Shown piece by piece: positions 6,494 to 16,131 of a DNA stretch of 64,000 nucleotides. The stretch is from Salegentibacter maritimus (GTDB taxonomy: Bacteria; Bacteroidota; Bacteroidia; Flavobacteriales; Flavobacteriaceae). Under the pieces are notes generated by a model. The model was not told where the DNA came from and made no database searches. It saw only the letters and a program-made list of their open reading frames with translations. The DNA is taken from NCBI RefSeq assembly GCF_016236915.1, contig NZ_JAEHOK010000007.1, forward strand, positions 112,798 through 176,797, in the 5' to 3' direction. The translations under genes and the position numbers were made by a program. How positions within the stretch are numbered: the first letter of the stretch is position 1; each line of letters starts with the position of its first letter.

Positions 6494-9043
6494 TTAGGTT
6501 ACTTCTTTTCTTAAAACTTCTAAAGGTGGTTTTCTAATTACGCTCAAACTATTACTTAAACCAATAATTAATACCAATAAAACAATTCCCGGAAATAAGA
6601 CTAAAAATGGAAATAACGACGGCGTAAATGCTGATTCAAAGACCAACCACGCCAGTAGCTGACTGCCAAGTAGCGACAAGAGTACTCCGGAAAGCCCCCC
6701 AAGCACGCCCAAATAAATATATTCTAAAGCATTAATATTCAGGATTTGTTTGCCTTTTGCACCTAGCGTACGCAACAGCACACTTTCCCGAATACGCTGA
6801 TATTTACTGGTCCTTATCGCACCCAAAAGCACAATAACACCTGTGAGAATACTAAAAAATGCCATAAAATTAATGATCCATGAAATTCTGCCTAAAATAT
6901 CTTCTATAACACTTAGCACCTGCCGAAGATCTATAATGGAAACATTGGGGAACTTTTTAACCAATTCCTGCTGTAATTGAGCCGATTCTTCTTCTCCGGG
7001 GACTTTGGTGGTTAGCACGTGAAATTGTGGGGCATCTTCTAATACACCTTCTGGAAATACCAGGGAGAAATTCAATTGCATTCGTGACCAGTCAACTGTT
7101 CTAACGCTTCCTACAACCGTATTTAGCAAAACACCCTGCACATTAAAGACCAGCTCATCTCCAACGCCAACTTTAGCATCTTCGGCAAAATTATTGCTTA
7201 TGGAAATCGGCACAGGATTAATATCACCTGCTTCTGTCGTCCATTTTCCACTTTCAATACTTTCAGAAGTAATTAGAGAATCACGGTAGGTAACGCGGAA
7301 TTCGTGGTTTAAAACCCATCTGTTAATTTGAGAACTAGTGTCTTTCCTTATCTCATTAACCGGTTTCCCTGCGATGTTCTGTACACGCATAGTCACAATA
7401 GGAATATTGTTTAAAACCGGTAATTCCTGAGCCTTTATTGTTTGGGCTACTGCTTCCTGCTGATCACTTTGTACATCTAAAAGAATCATATTAGGACTGT
7501 TGGCCTGGGATTCTATAGAAGCCTGGGCCAGTAAAAGATCTTTAGTAAAATATAAGGTACTTATTAAAAAAGTACCTACTCCAATGGCCAGTACGAGGGT
7601 TAGGGTTTGGTTTTGGGGTCTAAAGAGGTTTAGCAAACTTTGTCTTGCTACAAACCCCCATTTATGTGGGAAATATTTGCGTAGTGCTTGCATAAATAAG
7701 TAAGCTACCCCGGCAAGTATAGAAAAGGTGATTAAAATACCACCTACAAAACTCAGGGAATATTTCCAGTCTTCTAATAACCAAAGCGAAAACAAAAAGA
7801 TGAATAAAAAGATGCCTAAAGAAACAAGGATAATTGCCCTACGCGATTTTTTGGTCTCCTCTTTTACCACACGTAATGCCTGTAAGGGCGAGATATAAAG
7901 CGTCCCGATTAAAGGGTAAAGAGCAAATAAAACCGACATAAAGACGCCAAGTAAAATCCCCATGATAATCACCGGAAAAGAAAAGTTAATCGCTACATCT
8001 ATTGGAAGTAATCCTTCTAAAAGCCAAGGGAATAATTGCTGGAGTACAAGGCCTAGTATTGTTCCTAAAACCCCACCAATGAAGCCTATAAAAGCTACTT
8101 GTAAAAGATAAATTAGAAAAGTTTGCTTTTTACTGGCTCCCAAACATTTTAAGACGGCTACAGCGCGTAATTTTTCTTTTATATAAATATGTATAGCGCT
8201 TGCAATTCCTACACACCCCAGTAACAATGCTATAAAAGCCACCAGGTTAAGGAATTTTCCAAAGTTTGCGTATCGTCTTCCCAGCCTGTCACTTGTTGAG
8301 GTATGTGTATCTAAATCGGCGTCCTGGGCATCGAGCATGGGGTCCAGGGTTTCATCCAATTTTTCCATATCGGTAGTGGGAGGCGCTGTAAAATAGAATT
8401 CATAATCTATACGGCTACCGGTTTGTACCAGGCCCGATGCTTCAATAAATTTATAGGGAATAAGCACCGGTGGCGCTACCGAGCTAAAAATAGCCGCACT
8501 TCCGGGTACTTTATTTAAAGCCCCGGCAATAGGTAGAGTTATTTTACCAATCTTTATACTATCGCCCGGTTTTATGCCTAATTGAAGCATTACGGTAGCA
8601 TCAACCAAAGCAGCTTCTTTTTCCTGATAAGTTTTTGCGGCATCTACGGGCCGGGTTTCCAGTTCGCCATAAAAAGGAAAACCGCCTTCAATGCCTCTAA
8701 CCTGCATTAATTTTGTGGCTTCGCTTTGCGGAAAAGCGGCCATAGAAGCAAATTTGATCTCACGGGCTTTGGGGCCTCCCAGAGAATCCATAATTTGTAT
8801 AACTCGTTCATTGGGTAGTTTATCGCTATCTATTTTATAATCGGCACCCATTAGCGCTTTAGACTGTAGGGCGATATTGTCTTTTAAGTTTTCACCAAAA
8901 GATTGAATTGAAACTACCGCAGCGATTCCCAGGACGATAGAAGCCATAAAAAGAGATAACTTTCTGGCACTGGCTTTACCATCGCGCCAAGCCATTTTTA
9001 TGAGCCAGGGAAAACCCGGTTTATAAGTTTTGTTGTTGCTCAT
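6494..9043 (-). CDS. FtsX-like ABC exporter permease, YbbP type
   Basis: An inner-membrane permease of 849 residues with the double FtsX layout of YbbP. There is one N-terminal helix (about 27-47), a large periplasmic domain, helices at about 265-390, more helices around 402-460, a second periplasmic domain, and a final FtsX block (about 715-835). Such proteins pair with a LolD-like ATPase and act on lipophilic substrates or as mechanotransmission pumps; the cargo is unknown. Its ATG overlaps the stop of the ATPase gene in TAATG, showing translational coupling. In E. coli ybbP lies beside ybbA, which is divergent from tesA, the same arrangement as here. Confidence 0.9.
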   Translation of the reverse strand: MSNNKTYKPGFPWLIKMAWRDGKASARKLSLFMASIVLGIAAVVSIQSFGENLKDNIALQSKALMGADYKIDSDKLPNERVIQIMDSLGGPKAREIKFASMAAFPQSEATKLMQVRGIEGGFPFYGELETRPVDAAKTYQEKEAALVDATVMLQLGIKPGDSIKIGKITLPIAGALNKVPGSAAIFSSVAPPVLIPYKFIEASGLVQTGSRIDYEFYFTAPPTTDMEKLDETLDPMLDAQDADLDTHTSTSDRLGRRYANFGKFLNLVAFIALLLGCVGIASAIHIYIKEKLRAVAVLKCLGASKKQTFLIYLLQVAFIGFIGGVLGTILGLVLQQLFPWLLEGLLPIDVAINFSFPVIIMGILLGVFMSVLFALYPLIGTLYISPLQALRVVKEETKKSRRAIILVSLGIFLFIFLFSLWLLEDWKYSLSFVGGILITFSILAGVAYLFMQALRKYFPHKWGFVARQSLLNLFRPQNQTLTLVLAIGVGTFLISTLYFTKDLLLAQASIESQANSPNMILLDVQSDQQEAVAQTIKAQELPVLNNIPIVTMRVQNIAGKPVNEIRKDTSSQINRWVLNHEFRVTYRDSLITSESIESGKWTTEAGDINPVPISISNNFAEDAKVGVGDELVFNVQGVLLNTVVGSVRTVDWSRMQLNFSLVFPEGVLEDAPQFHVLTTKVPGEEESAQLQQELVKKFPNVSIIDLRQVLSVIEDILGRISWIINFMAFFSILTGVIVLLGAIRTSKYQRIRESVLLRTLGAKGKQILNINALEYIYLGVLGGLSGVLLSLLGSQLLAWLVFESAFTPSLFPFLVLFPGIVLLVLIIGLSNSLSVIRKPPLEVLRKEVT

Positions 9044-9729
9044 TACACGTGTTTTTCCCGGTTTTCAATAATTCTGCCTCCTTTAAGTCTAATAATATGC
9101 TGGGTTTTCTCTGCCAGCTCAAGATCGTGGGTAACTATAATTAGCGTAGTTCCTGCTTCCTTGTTGAGGTCAAAAAGTAATTGCTCTACTTTTTCACCTG
9201 TTTCAGCATCAAGGTTTCCGGTAGGTTCATCTGCAAATAAAATAGAAGGTCGTGTAGAAAAAGCGCGTGCCAAAGCCACTCTTTGTTGTTCTCCGCCCGA
9301 GAGTTGGGAGGGATAGTGGTGTATGCGATCGCCCAGACCTACTTTTCTCAATAATTCCTTTCCTGTTTTAGAAGCATTTTTGTTGCCTTGCAGTTCTAGT
9401 GGCACGGCCACATTCTCTAATGCCGTAAGCGTAGGAAGTAATTGAAAATCCTGAAATACAAATCCAATATGTTGGTTGCGCAAAAGCGCTCTTTTATCTT
9501 CACCCAGGGTGCTAAGTTCGCTTCCGCATAAATTAATAGAACCAGCATCGGGACTGTCTAAGCCGGCACAAAGCCCAAGAAGGGTGGTTTTGCCGCTTCC
9601 AGAAGGTCCAACAATAGCAAAGGTTTTTTGTTCTTCAACTTCAAAGTTGATATCCTGTAATACTTTTAGTTTTTTAGATCCGCTGGAATAGCTTTTCTCC
9701 AGGTTGCGAACGTTTAATATCTTTGCCAT
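9043..9729 (-). CDS. ABC exporter ATPase, YbbA/LolD type
   Basis: The 228-residue ATPase partner of the adjacent permease. Walker A is GPSGSGKTT (41-49), the signature is LSGGEQQRVALARA, Walker B is ILFADEPTGNLD, and the switch His is in IIVTHD. The frame is open further to 9780, but the extension (MISLFCLNSKK...) is not conserved in the family and would leave no room for a promoter. The ATG at 9729 (MAKILNVRNL) is chosen. A 72-bp gap separates it from the divergent esterase gene. LolD-type ATPases work in pairs at the inner membrane. Confidence 0.92.
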   Translation of the reverse strand: MAKILNVRNLEKSYSSGSKKLKVLQDINFEVEEQKTFAIVGPSGSGKTTLLGLCAGLDSPDAGSINLCGSELSTLGEDKRALLRNQHIGFVFQDFQLLPTLTALENVAVPLELQGNKNASKTGKELLRKVGLGDRIHHYPSQLSGGEQQRVALARAFSTRPSILFADEPTGNLDAETGEKVEQLLFDLNKEAGTTLIIVTHDLELAEKTQHIIRLKGGRIIENREKHV

Positions 9730-9801
9730 CTTAGAACTTATTATTGTCTTTTTTGAATTAAGGCAAAATAAGGAAATCATTTGATTATAAAGACTGTTGC
9801 T

Positions 9802-10497
9802 ATGAGAAAATTGGTTCGTTACTACTTGATTTTATCGGTATTTATTCTGTCTTCATGCGGAGAAAATACCGATAAAAAATCAGGTGAAAATACTGCTGAA
9901 GAAGTTCAAACTGAAACTGAAGTTCAGACAAGTGAAAAAAACGTGATTCTTTTCTTCGGAAATAGCCTAACAGCAGGAATGGGTTTAGAGCCTTCTGAGG
10001 CTTTTCCGGCCCTTATTCAAAACAGGTTGGATTCGCTGGATTATGATTTTGAGGTGATAAACGCAGGATTAAGTGGGGAAACTACTGCTAGTGGGAAAAA
10101 CAGGATCAATTGGGTTTTAAATCAGGATGTAGATGTTTTTGTTTTAGAACTTGGAGCCAATGATGGTTTACGCGGAATTCCTTTAGAAGAAACCCGTAAG
10201 AATCTTCAGGATATTATAAACACCGTAAAAGAGAAAAATCCTGATACTAAAATTGTGTTGGCCGGAATGCAAATTCCGCCAAATATGGGAGAAGAGTATA
10301 CTTCAGAATTTAGAAACATTTTCCCCGAACTGGCCCAAAAAAACAATGTAGCACTTATTCCGTTTCTTCTTGAAGGGGTGGCCGGAGACCCAAAGTTAAA
10401 CCAGCAAGATGGGATTCACCCAACGGCCCGGGGCTATAAAATAGTGGCCAATAATGTTTGGGATGTTTTGGAAAATGTAATAGATAAAAAAGGGTAA
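9802..10497 (+). CDS. tesA: SGNH esterase/lysophospholipase, TesA-like lipoprotein
   Basis: A GDSL/SGNH hydrolase related to TesA, which cleaves thioesters, lysophospholipids and aryl esters. Block I reads FFGNSLTAGMG with nucleophile Ser55. Block III is GANDG with its oxyanion Asn, and block V is DGIHPTARG with the Asp-His pair. Unlike E. coli TesA it has a lipoprotein signal, with lipobox ILSSC and Cys19, then an acidic linker, so it should be membrane-anchored. A TTG seven codons upstream is open but not needed. It is divergent from the YbbA/YbbP exporter, as in E. coli, which suggests a joint role in lipid handling. Confidence 0.88.
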   Translation: MRKLVRYYLILSVFILSSCGENTDKKSGENTAEEVQTETEVQTSEKNVILFFGNSLTAGMGLEPSEAFPALIQNRLDSLDYDFEVINAGLSGETTASGKNRINWVLNQDVDVFVLELGANDGLRGIPLEETRKNLQDIINTVKEKNPDTKIVLAGMQIPPNMGEEYTSEFRNIFPELAQKNNVALIPFLLEGVAGDPKLNQQDGIHPTARGYKIVANNVWDVLENVIDKKG

Positions 10498-10838
10498 TAA
10501 TAAGTGAGCGGCATTTTGGCATTGTCCCTAAACTTAATTTAGTACTTGTTCTCAAGATCACTTTAAAAAACTTTAATAAATATTAAAGCAACTAAATCTT
10601 CAACATATTTATTATAGGTTTTTGTGCTTCATTTTAAATTTAACACTATTTCGGGTGTTTTGTTGTGAAGTATTTATAAAAAATGTTATTTTAGGCTTTT
10701 ATTAAGAATAATCGCTCTAAAAATTAGTCTTGTTTCATTTTTAAATAATTTACGATCTCGTTAAATTATAAATATTTAGTGGTTCTTTTCTTAATAATTG
10801 AAAAGTGATTCATTCAATCTAAAAACAGAAGATTTTTT
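10498..10838. other. AT-rich intergenic region
   Basis: No gene was seen. It contains a dyad CTTTAATA/TATTAAAG (10571-10588, 2-nt loop) and long AT runs, and presumably carries the tldD promoter, but no exact TAnnTTTG element was found. Confidence 0.4.
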
Positions 10839-12479
10839 ATGAAAAGAAGAAAATTCGTTCAATTAGCCGGTATGGGCACAGGGGCTTTGATGCTTCCTTC
10901 CTATCTAATGGGAAGCAACGTTTCTGCTGAGGCACTTTTACATCCCGGTATGGATATTCTTACCAAAAGAAGGCTTGCCGATGTAGCATTAAACACAGCC
11001 AAATCTCTTGGTTCTACTTATGCAGATGCTAGAATAGGCCGCTATCTAAATCAATACGTTTTTACTCGTGAAGATAAAGTTCAAAACGTTGTAAATACTG
11101 AGTCTTTTGGAATTGGGATTCGAGTAATAGCCAATGGTACCTGGGGTTTTGCCTCTACCAATAATGTTACCGAAGATGGTATTATGAAAGCTACTCAGCA
11201 AGCTGTTGCCATTGCTAAGGCAAATTCCAGGATTCAGAAAGAGCCGGTAAAGCTTGCTCCTGTAGAATCACATGGTGAAGTTTCCTGGAAAACTCCAATT
11301 AAAAAGGACTTTAAAGAAGTTCCGGTTTCAGAAAAAGTAGACTTATTGCTTAGCGCGAATGCTGCGGCTCTTGATAATGGGGCAAACTTTGTTAATTCAG
11401 CACTTTTTATGGTAAATGAGCAGAAATATTTTGCTTCAACCGAAGACTCTTATATAGACCAGGACATACATAGAATCTGGCCAACATTTGGTGTTACTGC
11501 TATAGATCGGGAGGCCGGAAAATTTAAATCCCGCTCGGCGATGAGTGCTCCAATGGGCATGGGCTACGAGTATATGGATGGTCTGGAATCTGAAAAACTG
11601 GAAGGTCCCGGCGGATTAAAGTTGTATCGCAACAGTTACGATATGGTAGAAGATGCCACTTTAGCGGCAAAGCAGGCCAAAGAAATGCTTTCAGCTAAAT
11701 CTGTAGAGCCTGGAAAGTACGACTTGGTTTTAGAACCAAATCATTTGGGGCTAACTATTCATGAATCTGTAGGTCATCCATTAGAGCTAGATAGGGTACT
11801 TGGTTATGAGGCGAATTATGCCGGTACCAGTTTTGCAACCTTAGATAAATGGAAATCGGGTGATTTTAAATACGGAAGTGATATTGTAAATCTTGTGGCC
11901 GATAAAACACAACCGGGTTCCCTTGGGGCGGTAGGTTTTGATGACGAAGGGGTGAAGACCAAGAAATGGGACCTGGTAAGAAATGGAATCTTAACCAATT
12001 ATCAGGCTATTCGCGATCAGGTGCATATGATAGACCAAAACGAATCTCATGGTTGTTGTTATGCACAAAGCTGGAATGATGTTCAATTTCAGCGTATGCC
12101 TAATGTTTCATTAGAGCCGGGGAAAGAAAAGTACTCTATAAACGATATGATCAAAAACGTAGAAAAAGGTATTTATATCGCCGGGCGCGGTTCATATTCC
12201 ATAGATCAGCAGCGTTATAACTTTCAGTTTGGCGGTACCGTATTTTTCGAAATTAAGGATGGAGAGATTGTGGGGATGCTAGACGATGTAGCTTACCAGT
12301 CTAACACCCAGGAATTCTGGAATTCCTGTTCTAAAATTTGTGACGAAAGCGATTATCGTATGTTCGGATCATTCTTCGATGGCAAAGGCCAACCTTCGCA
12401 GGTTAGTGCCGTTTCTCACGGAAGTTCAACTTCCAGGTTTGACGGGGTAAACGTGATCAATACCGGTAGAAGTGTATAA
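10839..12479 (+). CDS. tldD: TldD-type zinc metallopeptidase
   Basis: One half of the TldD/TldE (PmbA) heterodimeric peptidase, which degrades unfolded peptides; in enterobacteria it matures microcin and controls CcdA antitoxin. The zinc motif HESVGH is at residues 308-312, the active subunit signature. The protein (546 residues) is longer than E. coli TldD because of an N-terminal KRRKFVQLAG then GALMLPSYLMG segment. This resembles a twin-arginine signal and suggests export. The final part GVNVINTGRS is typical of the family. The partner gene follows 124 bp downstream, separated by a dispersed repeat. Confidence 0.92.
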   Translation: MKRRKFVQLAGMGTGALMLPSYLMGSNVSAEALLHPGMDILTKRRLADVALNTAKSLGSTYADARIGRYLNQYVFTREDKVQNVVNTESFGIGIRVIANGTWGFASTNNVTEDGIMKATQQAVAIAKANSRIQKEPVKLAPVESHGEVSWKTPIKKDFKEVPVSEKVDLLLSANAAALDNGANFVNSALFMVNEQKYFASTEDSYIDQDIHRIWPTFGVTAIDREAGKFKSRSAMSAPMGMGYEYMDGLESEKLEGPGGLKLYRNSYDMVEDATLAAKQAKEMLSAKSVEPGKYDLVLEPNHLGLTIHESVGHPLELDRVLGYEANYAGTSFATLDKWKSGDFKYGSDIVNLVADKTQPGSLGAVGFDDEGVKTKKWDLVRNGILTNYQAIRDQVHMIDQNESHGCCYAQSWNDVQFQRMPNVSLEPGKEKYSINDMIKNVEKGIYIAGRGSYSIDQQRYNFQFGGTVFFEIKDGEIVGMLDDVAYQSNTQEFWNSCSKICDESDYRMFGSFFDGKGQPSQVSAVSHGSSTSRFDGVNVINTGRSV

Positions 12480-12500
12480 CCCCTCGTTGGGAGTTTAATT

Positions 12501-12579
12501 TTCCGAGGTTTTCCTCGAAACTGTGAAAATATTTTTCGAACTCATAACTCTTGGGCCTGCCCCGGAGGTACTCATTAAC
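12501..12579 (+). repeat. Dispersed two-hairpin element, copy 3 (diverged)
   Basis: A diverged copy. CCGAGGTTTTCCTCGAAA is the left hairpin, an AT-rich core follows, then CTTGGGCCTGCCCCGGAGG and the end ACTCATTAAC. It lies within the tldD-pmbA operon. Confidence 0.6.
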
Positions 12580-12603
12580 TTGGACTAAAAAAGAAATATA
12601 GAA

Positions 12604-13917
12604 ATGGCAATATATACAAAAGAAGAAGCCAGGCAAATTATGGAAAAGGCTTTAAGTTTTTCTACTGCAGATGCCTGTGTAATTAATATGGGGGGTAGCG
12701 AAAGTGGAAATATACGTTATGCCCGTAATACGGTTTCCACTTCAGGACACCGCTCTAATCAAACACTGGCAGTTGAAGCCAGTTTTGGAAAAAAATCTGG
12801 AACGGCCACCATAGATGAATTTGATGATGAATCATTAAAAAGCGTGGTGAAAAGAGCTGAAGAATTAGCAAAACTTGCTCCCGAAAATCCGGAATTTATG
12901 ACGCCACTTGGCCCACAAACCTACGATGAGTCTATAAGCTTTGTTGAGTCTACGGCCAATATTACTCCAGAATACCGTGCTGAGGTTGCTGCGAAAAGTA
13001 TTAACCCTGCTTCTGAAAAAGACGTAACCGCCGCCGGTTTTCTTAACGATTCTGCCGGATTTAGCGCGATGATGAATTCTAGCGGGCTTTTCGCTTATAA
13101 TAAATCTACAAATGTGGATTTTACCGTGACTATGAGAACTAATGACGGTACAGGCTCAGGCTGGGTAACACGTGATTACAATGATATTAATAAGTTTAAG
13201 CCTGAAGAAGCAGCAAAAGTAGCGATAGATAAAGCAGTGATGTCTCGGGAGGCAAGGGCCATAGAACCGGGAAAATATACCGTAATTTTAGAACCGGCTG
13301 CGGCCGTAGATTTGCTACGTAATATGTCTGGTGCTTTTAACGCCCGTACTGCCGATGAAGGTCGAAGCTTTATGTCTAAAGACGACGGGACTAAAATGGG
13401 CGAAAAGATTGTAGATGAACGTGTAAATATTTGGAGCGACCCTTTACATCCCGATGTGCCAACCTCAACCTGGAACGGTGAGGGCATGCCGCTTAAAAAG
13501 ATGAAATGGATTGAAAATGGAGTGGTGAAAAACCTGGCTTATAGTAGATACTGGGCAAACCAGAAGGGCGTAGAGCCTGTTCCTTATCCGTCTAATTTTA
13601 TTATGGAAGGGGGCAATGCTTCTCGTGAAGAACTTATAAAAAGCACGAAAAGGGGAATTCTAATAACCAGGTTGTGGTACATAAGAAGTGTAGACCCGCA
13701 AACTTTGCTGTATACCGGACTTACCCGTGACGGAACCTTTTATATAGAAAATGGGGAAATAAGATACCCGGTTAAAAACTTCAGGTTTAATGAAAGCCCA
13801 ATTATTATGCTGAATAACCTGGAAACCTTAGGGGAACAGGTTAGGGTTAATGGAAATTTAGTTCCATATATGAAAGTAAGGGACTTTACTTTTACCAGTC
13901 TTTCAGACGCGGTTTAA
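12604..13917 (+). CDS. pmbA: TldE/PmbA-like subunit
   Basis: The 437-residue partner of TldD. It belongs to the TldD/PmbA family but lacks the HExxxH zinc motif, as TldE subunits do. Shared family blocks are seen: GNIRYARNTVSTSG near residue 37, the EPAAAVDLLRNM segment near 230, and the terminal NGNLVPYMKVRDFTFTS. No signal peptide is visible, in contrast to the apparent export signal on TldD; this mismatch is worth noting. A terminator follows 17 bp after the stop, closing the two-gene operon. Confidence 0.88.
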   Translation: MAIYTKEEARQIMEKALSFSTADACVINMGGSESGNIRYARNTVSTSGHRSNQTLAVEASFGKKSGTATIDEFDDESLKSVVKRAEELAKLAPENPEFMTPLGPQTYDESISFVESTANITPEYRAEVAAKSINPASEKDVTAAGFLNDSAGFSAMMNSSGLFAYNKSTNVDFTVTMRTNDGTGSGWVTRDYNDINKFKPEEAAKVAIDKAVMSREARAIEPGKYTVILEPAAAVDLLRNMSGAFNARTADEGRSFMSKDDGTKMGEKIVDERVNIWSDPLHPDVPTSTWNGEGMPLKKMKWIENGVVKNLAYSRYWANQKGVEPVPYPSNFIMEGGNASREELIKSTKRGILITRLWYIRSVDPQTLLYTGLTRDGTFYIENGEIRYPVKNFRFNESPIIMLNNLETLGEQVRVNGNLVPYMKVRDFTFTSLSDAV

Positions 13918-13933
13918 AATCTATAGATCTTTA

Positions 13934-13976
13934 AAAACTGGTTGTAGTGGAGTTTTCATTACAACCAGTTTTATTT
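13934..13976 (+). terminator. Terminator after pmbA
   Basis: Perfect 13-bp stem AAAACTGGTTGTA (13934-13946) with TACAACCAGTTTT (13960-13972), 13-nt loop, then a T-rich tail. Confidence 0.92.
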
Positions 13977-14199
13977 TGATGAATTTGTCAATTTTGAATC
14001 TCTGATTTTTTGCAGACTAACAAGGTTTCTAAGACCTTGCGGGAGAAAAAAGTCGAATTGCTAAATAAATTGAAGTCTATTTTTTTACTTTTTGAGAGAT
14101 GCGGAGTCTAACTATTAATTAGGTGAGGTTTAAAAACATTATTCGTGAATTCACGGCAATAAACATTACACAATATTCAAGATACATTATACATTAAAA

Positions 14200-14817
14200 A
14201 TGAATAGCTTTTTTTTTACCAGGCTTCAATATGAATCGGGAGATTGGGATGTGGACCAAAGGATGCCTTCCAATTTGCTGAATTCCCTGGTGGAGTATAC
14301 CACCCTCGAGGTAGATACCCGTGAGAATATTGTTCCGTTAAGTAGTAACGAAATTTTCAAATGTCCGTTTTGTTATATTTCAGGGCATAAACTGGTACAA
14401 TTTACAGCAAAGGAGAAAGAGAATTTTGAAAAATATGTAAAAAATGGAGGTTTTATTTTTGCCGATGATTGTAATCACGATATAGATGGGCTTTTCGCCA
14501 AATCTTTTGAAAGACAAATGGAAGAGATTTTTGGCCCGGGAGAATTGAAAAAAATTCCTAATGATCACGAAATTTACAATGTGTTTTTTGAGTTTGAAGA
14601 TGGTCCGCCAACTACTTCCCAAGAACTGAATGGCTGGGGAGACGATTTGGTACACGAATATTTAAAGGCCATTGTAATAAACGGAAGGATTGGCGTGCTT
14701 TACAGCAACAAAGATTACGGTTGCGAATGGGATTATGATTTTAGAAATAAACGATTTTATAAAATAGACAATACCCGTTTTGGGGTGAATATTGTGATGT
14801 ATGCACTTACATCTTAA
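14200..14817 (+). CDS. DUF4159 domain protein
   Basis: A 205-residue protein of the DUF4159 family. It has a flavodoxin-like or glutamine-amidotransferase-like look: a first strand FFFTRLQY, a strand ending FCYISGHK, GGFIFADDCNHD near residue 87, and a C-terminal FGVNIVMYALTS helix. It has no classical signal peptide, but the family is often described near MoxR/DUF58 genes. Here it heads the MoxR operon, 193 bp before the ATPase gene, in the usual Bacteroidota order. The function is unknown. Confidence 0.8.
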   Translation: MNSFFFTRLQYESGDWDVDQRMPSNLLNSLVEYTTLEVDTRENIVPLSSNEIFKCPFCYISGHKLVQFTAKEKENFEKYVKNGGFIFADDCNHDIDGLFAKSFERQMEEIFGPGELKKIPNDHEIYNVFFEFEDGPPTTSQELNGWGDDLVHEYLKAIVINGRIGVLYSNKDYGCEWDYDFRNKRFYKIDNTRFGVNIVMYALTS

Positions 14818-14933
14818 CCAGCCAGCAGGCTGCTGGACGCAATATTAGCAATAAAATTGGAAACCTATTTTAAGTTCATTCTTTTGAGTAAACTATCGAT
14901 GCAAGCTTGAGAGACATAAATTGAAAAAAAATG

Positions 14934-14990
14934 ATTTCGAGATATCGCGATGGCTCGGGACGGAATATTTAAATCTCGATTATCGAGTAA
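14934..14990. repeat. Self-complementary intergenic repeat before moxR
   Basis: ATTTCGAGATATCGCGATGG and AAATCTCGATTATCGAGTAAA form small dyads. AAATCTCGATTA(T/A)CGAGT recurs just before the DUF58 gene (16115-16133). Confidence 0.5.
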
Positions 14991-15010
14991 ATTTATAATA
15001 AGATGAAAAT

Positions 15011-16015
15011 ATGGATCAGCAATTAGCCGATTTAGACCGGGAAGTAAAAATGCTTACCGGCAAACTTAAAGACTTAAAAACTGAGATTGCTAAGGTTATT
15101 ATTGGGCAGGAGGATACCGTGGACCAGTTACTTATTACATTTTTGGCGGGTGGGCACGCACTTTTAGAAGGTGTTCCCGGTTTGGCGAAAACCTTAATGA
15201 TAAGAACACTTTCCCAGGCGATAGACTTAAAGTTTAAGAGGATTCAATTCACTCCCGATTTGATGCCATCAGATATTATTGGCACTGAAATTTTGGAAGA
15301 AGACCATACTACGGGAAAGAAATTCTTTGAATTCAACAAAGGGCCAATTTTCGCAAATATTATTCTTGCCGATGAGATTAATAGAACGCCACCAAAAACT
15401 CAGGCCGCACTTTTGGAGGCCATGCAGGAGTTTGAAGTCACTTATTCCGGGAAGACTTATAAGTTGGAGCGTCCGTTTTTTATTTTGGCAACTCAAAACC
15501 CAATAGAACAATCGGGAACCTTTCCTTTACCCGAAGCGCAGCAGGACAGGTTTCTTTTCTATATTAAAATTGGCTACCCGACAGAAATTCAGGAAAATCA
15601 AATTTTAAAGCATACCACAGGAATTAACAAGAAAACAGTTACCCCAATTCTCAATGGTGAGGAAATCTTAAAACTCCAAAAATGGGTACGGGAAGTACCT
15701 ATAAGTGATGAGCTAATTTCTTATGTAAGCAAGATTATTAGAGCCACTCGTCCTGAAAACAGTAGTAGCGATTTTGTTAAAGAGTGGGTTAATTGGGGAG
15801 CAGGGCCAAGAGCAGGGCAGGCAATGATTCTTACTGCGAAAGCCAGAGCTTTACAACAGGGAAGATTGGCAGTAACGATGGAGGATTTGGAGCATTGTGC
15901 TTACCCGGTTTTGCGTCATAGAGTAATCGTTAATTTTAAGGCAGAGGCCGAAGGAATAACTTCAGATGATGTAACCCGGGAATTGCTAAAATCAATAATA
16001 CCAGCTGAAAAGTAA
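15011..16015 (+). CDS. MoxR-family AAA+ ATPase
   Basis: A cytoplasmic MoxR ATPase of 334 residues, thought to act as a chaperone that remodels or activates partner proteins holding von Willebrand A-type domains. Walker A is GVPGLAKT (54-61), Walker B is IILADEINR, sensor 1 is ILATQNP, and the lid domain is C-terminal. The immediate downstream gene encodes a DUF58 protein with a MIDAS motif, the usual partner. Gene order DUF4159-MoxR-DUF58-BatA is conserved in Bacteroidota. The two genes flanking it carry similar AAATCTCGATTA repeats upstream. Confidence 0.93.
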   Translation: MDQQLADLDREVKMLTGKLKDLKTEIAKVIIGQEDTVDQLLITFLAGGHALLEGVPGLAKTLMIRTLSQAIDLKFKRIQFTPDLMPSDIIGTEILEEDHTTGKKFFEFNKGPIFANIILADEINRTPPKTQAALLEAMQEFEVTYSGKTYKLERPFFILATQNPIEQSGTFPLPEAQQDRFLFYIKIGYPTEIQENQILKHTTGINKKTVTPILNGEEILKLQKWVREVPISDELISYVSKIIRATRPENSSSDFVKEWVNWGAGPRAGQAMILTAKARALQQGRLAVTMEDLEHCAYPVLRHRVIVNFKAEAEGITSDDVTRELLKSIIPAEK

Positions 16016-16022
16016 AAAATAA

Positions 16023-16096
16023 GTAAACTGTCTCACGGCAAGCTCAAGAGGCATTTATAGTAAAGGATTGTTTAATTTTTGGGGCAAGCCCCTAAG
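16023..16096 (-). repeat. Dispersed two-hairpin element, copy 4 (reverse orientation)
   Basis: The reverse complement of the element: GTAAACT at the left end, a CTCACGGCAAGCTCAAGAGG hairpin, and GGGGCAAGCCCC as the other hairpin. It starts 8 bp after the MoxR stop, with the GTAAACT end towards that gene. Confidence 0.7.
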
Positions 16097-16131
16097 TCCC
16101 GATAATTATCGGGATAAATCTCGATTAACGA

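Noticed and set aside
9730..9780. Upstream start for the YbbA-like ATPase
   Set aside because: The 17-residue extension is not conserved in LolD/YbbA proteins and would overrun the shared promoter region with the esterase gene.
14819..14836. CCAGCAG/CTGCTGG palindrome after the DUF4159 gene as terminator
   Set aside because: The stem has almost no loop and no T run follows; it lies inside an operon, so I do not call it a terminator.
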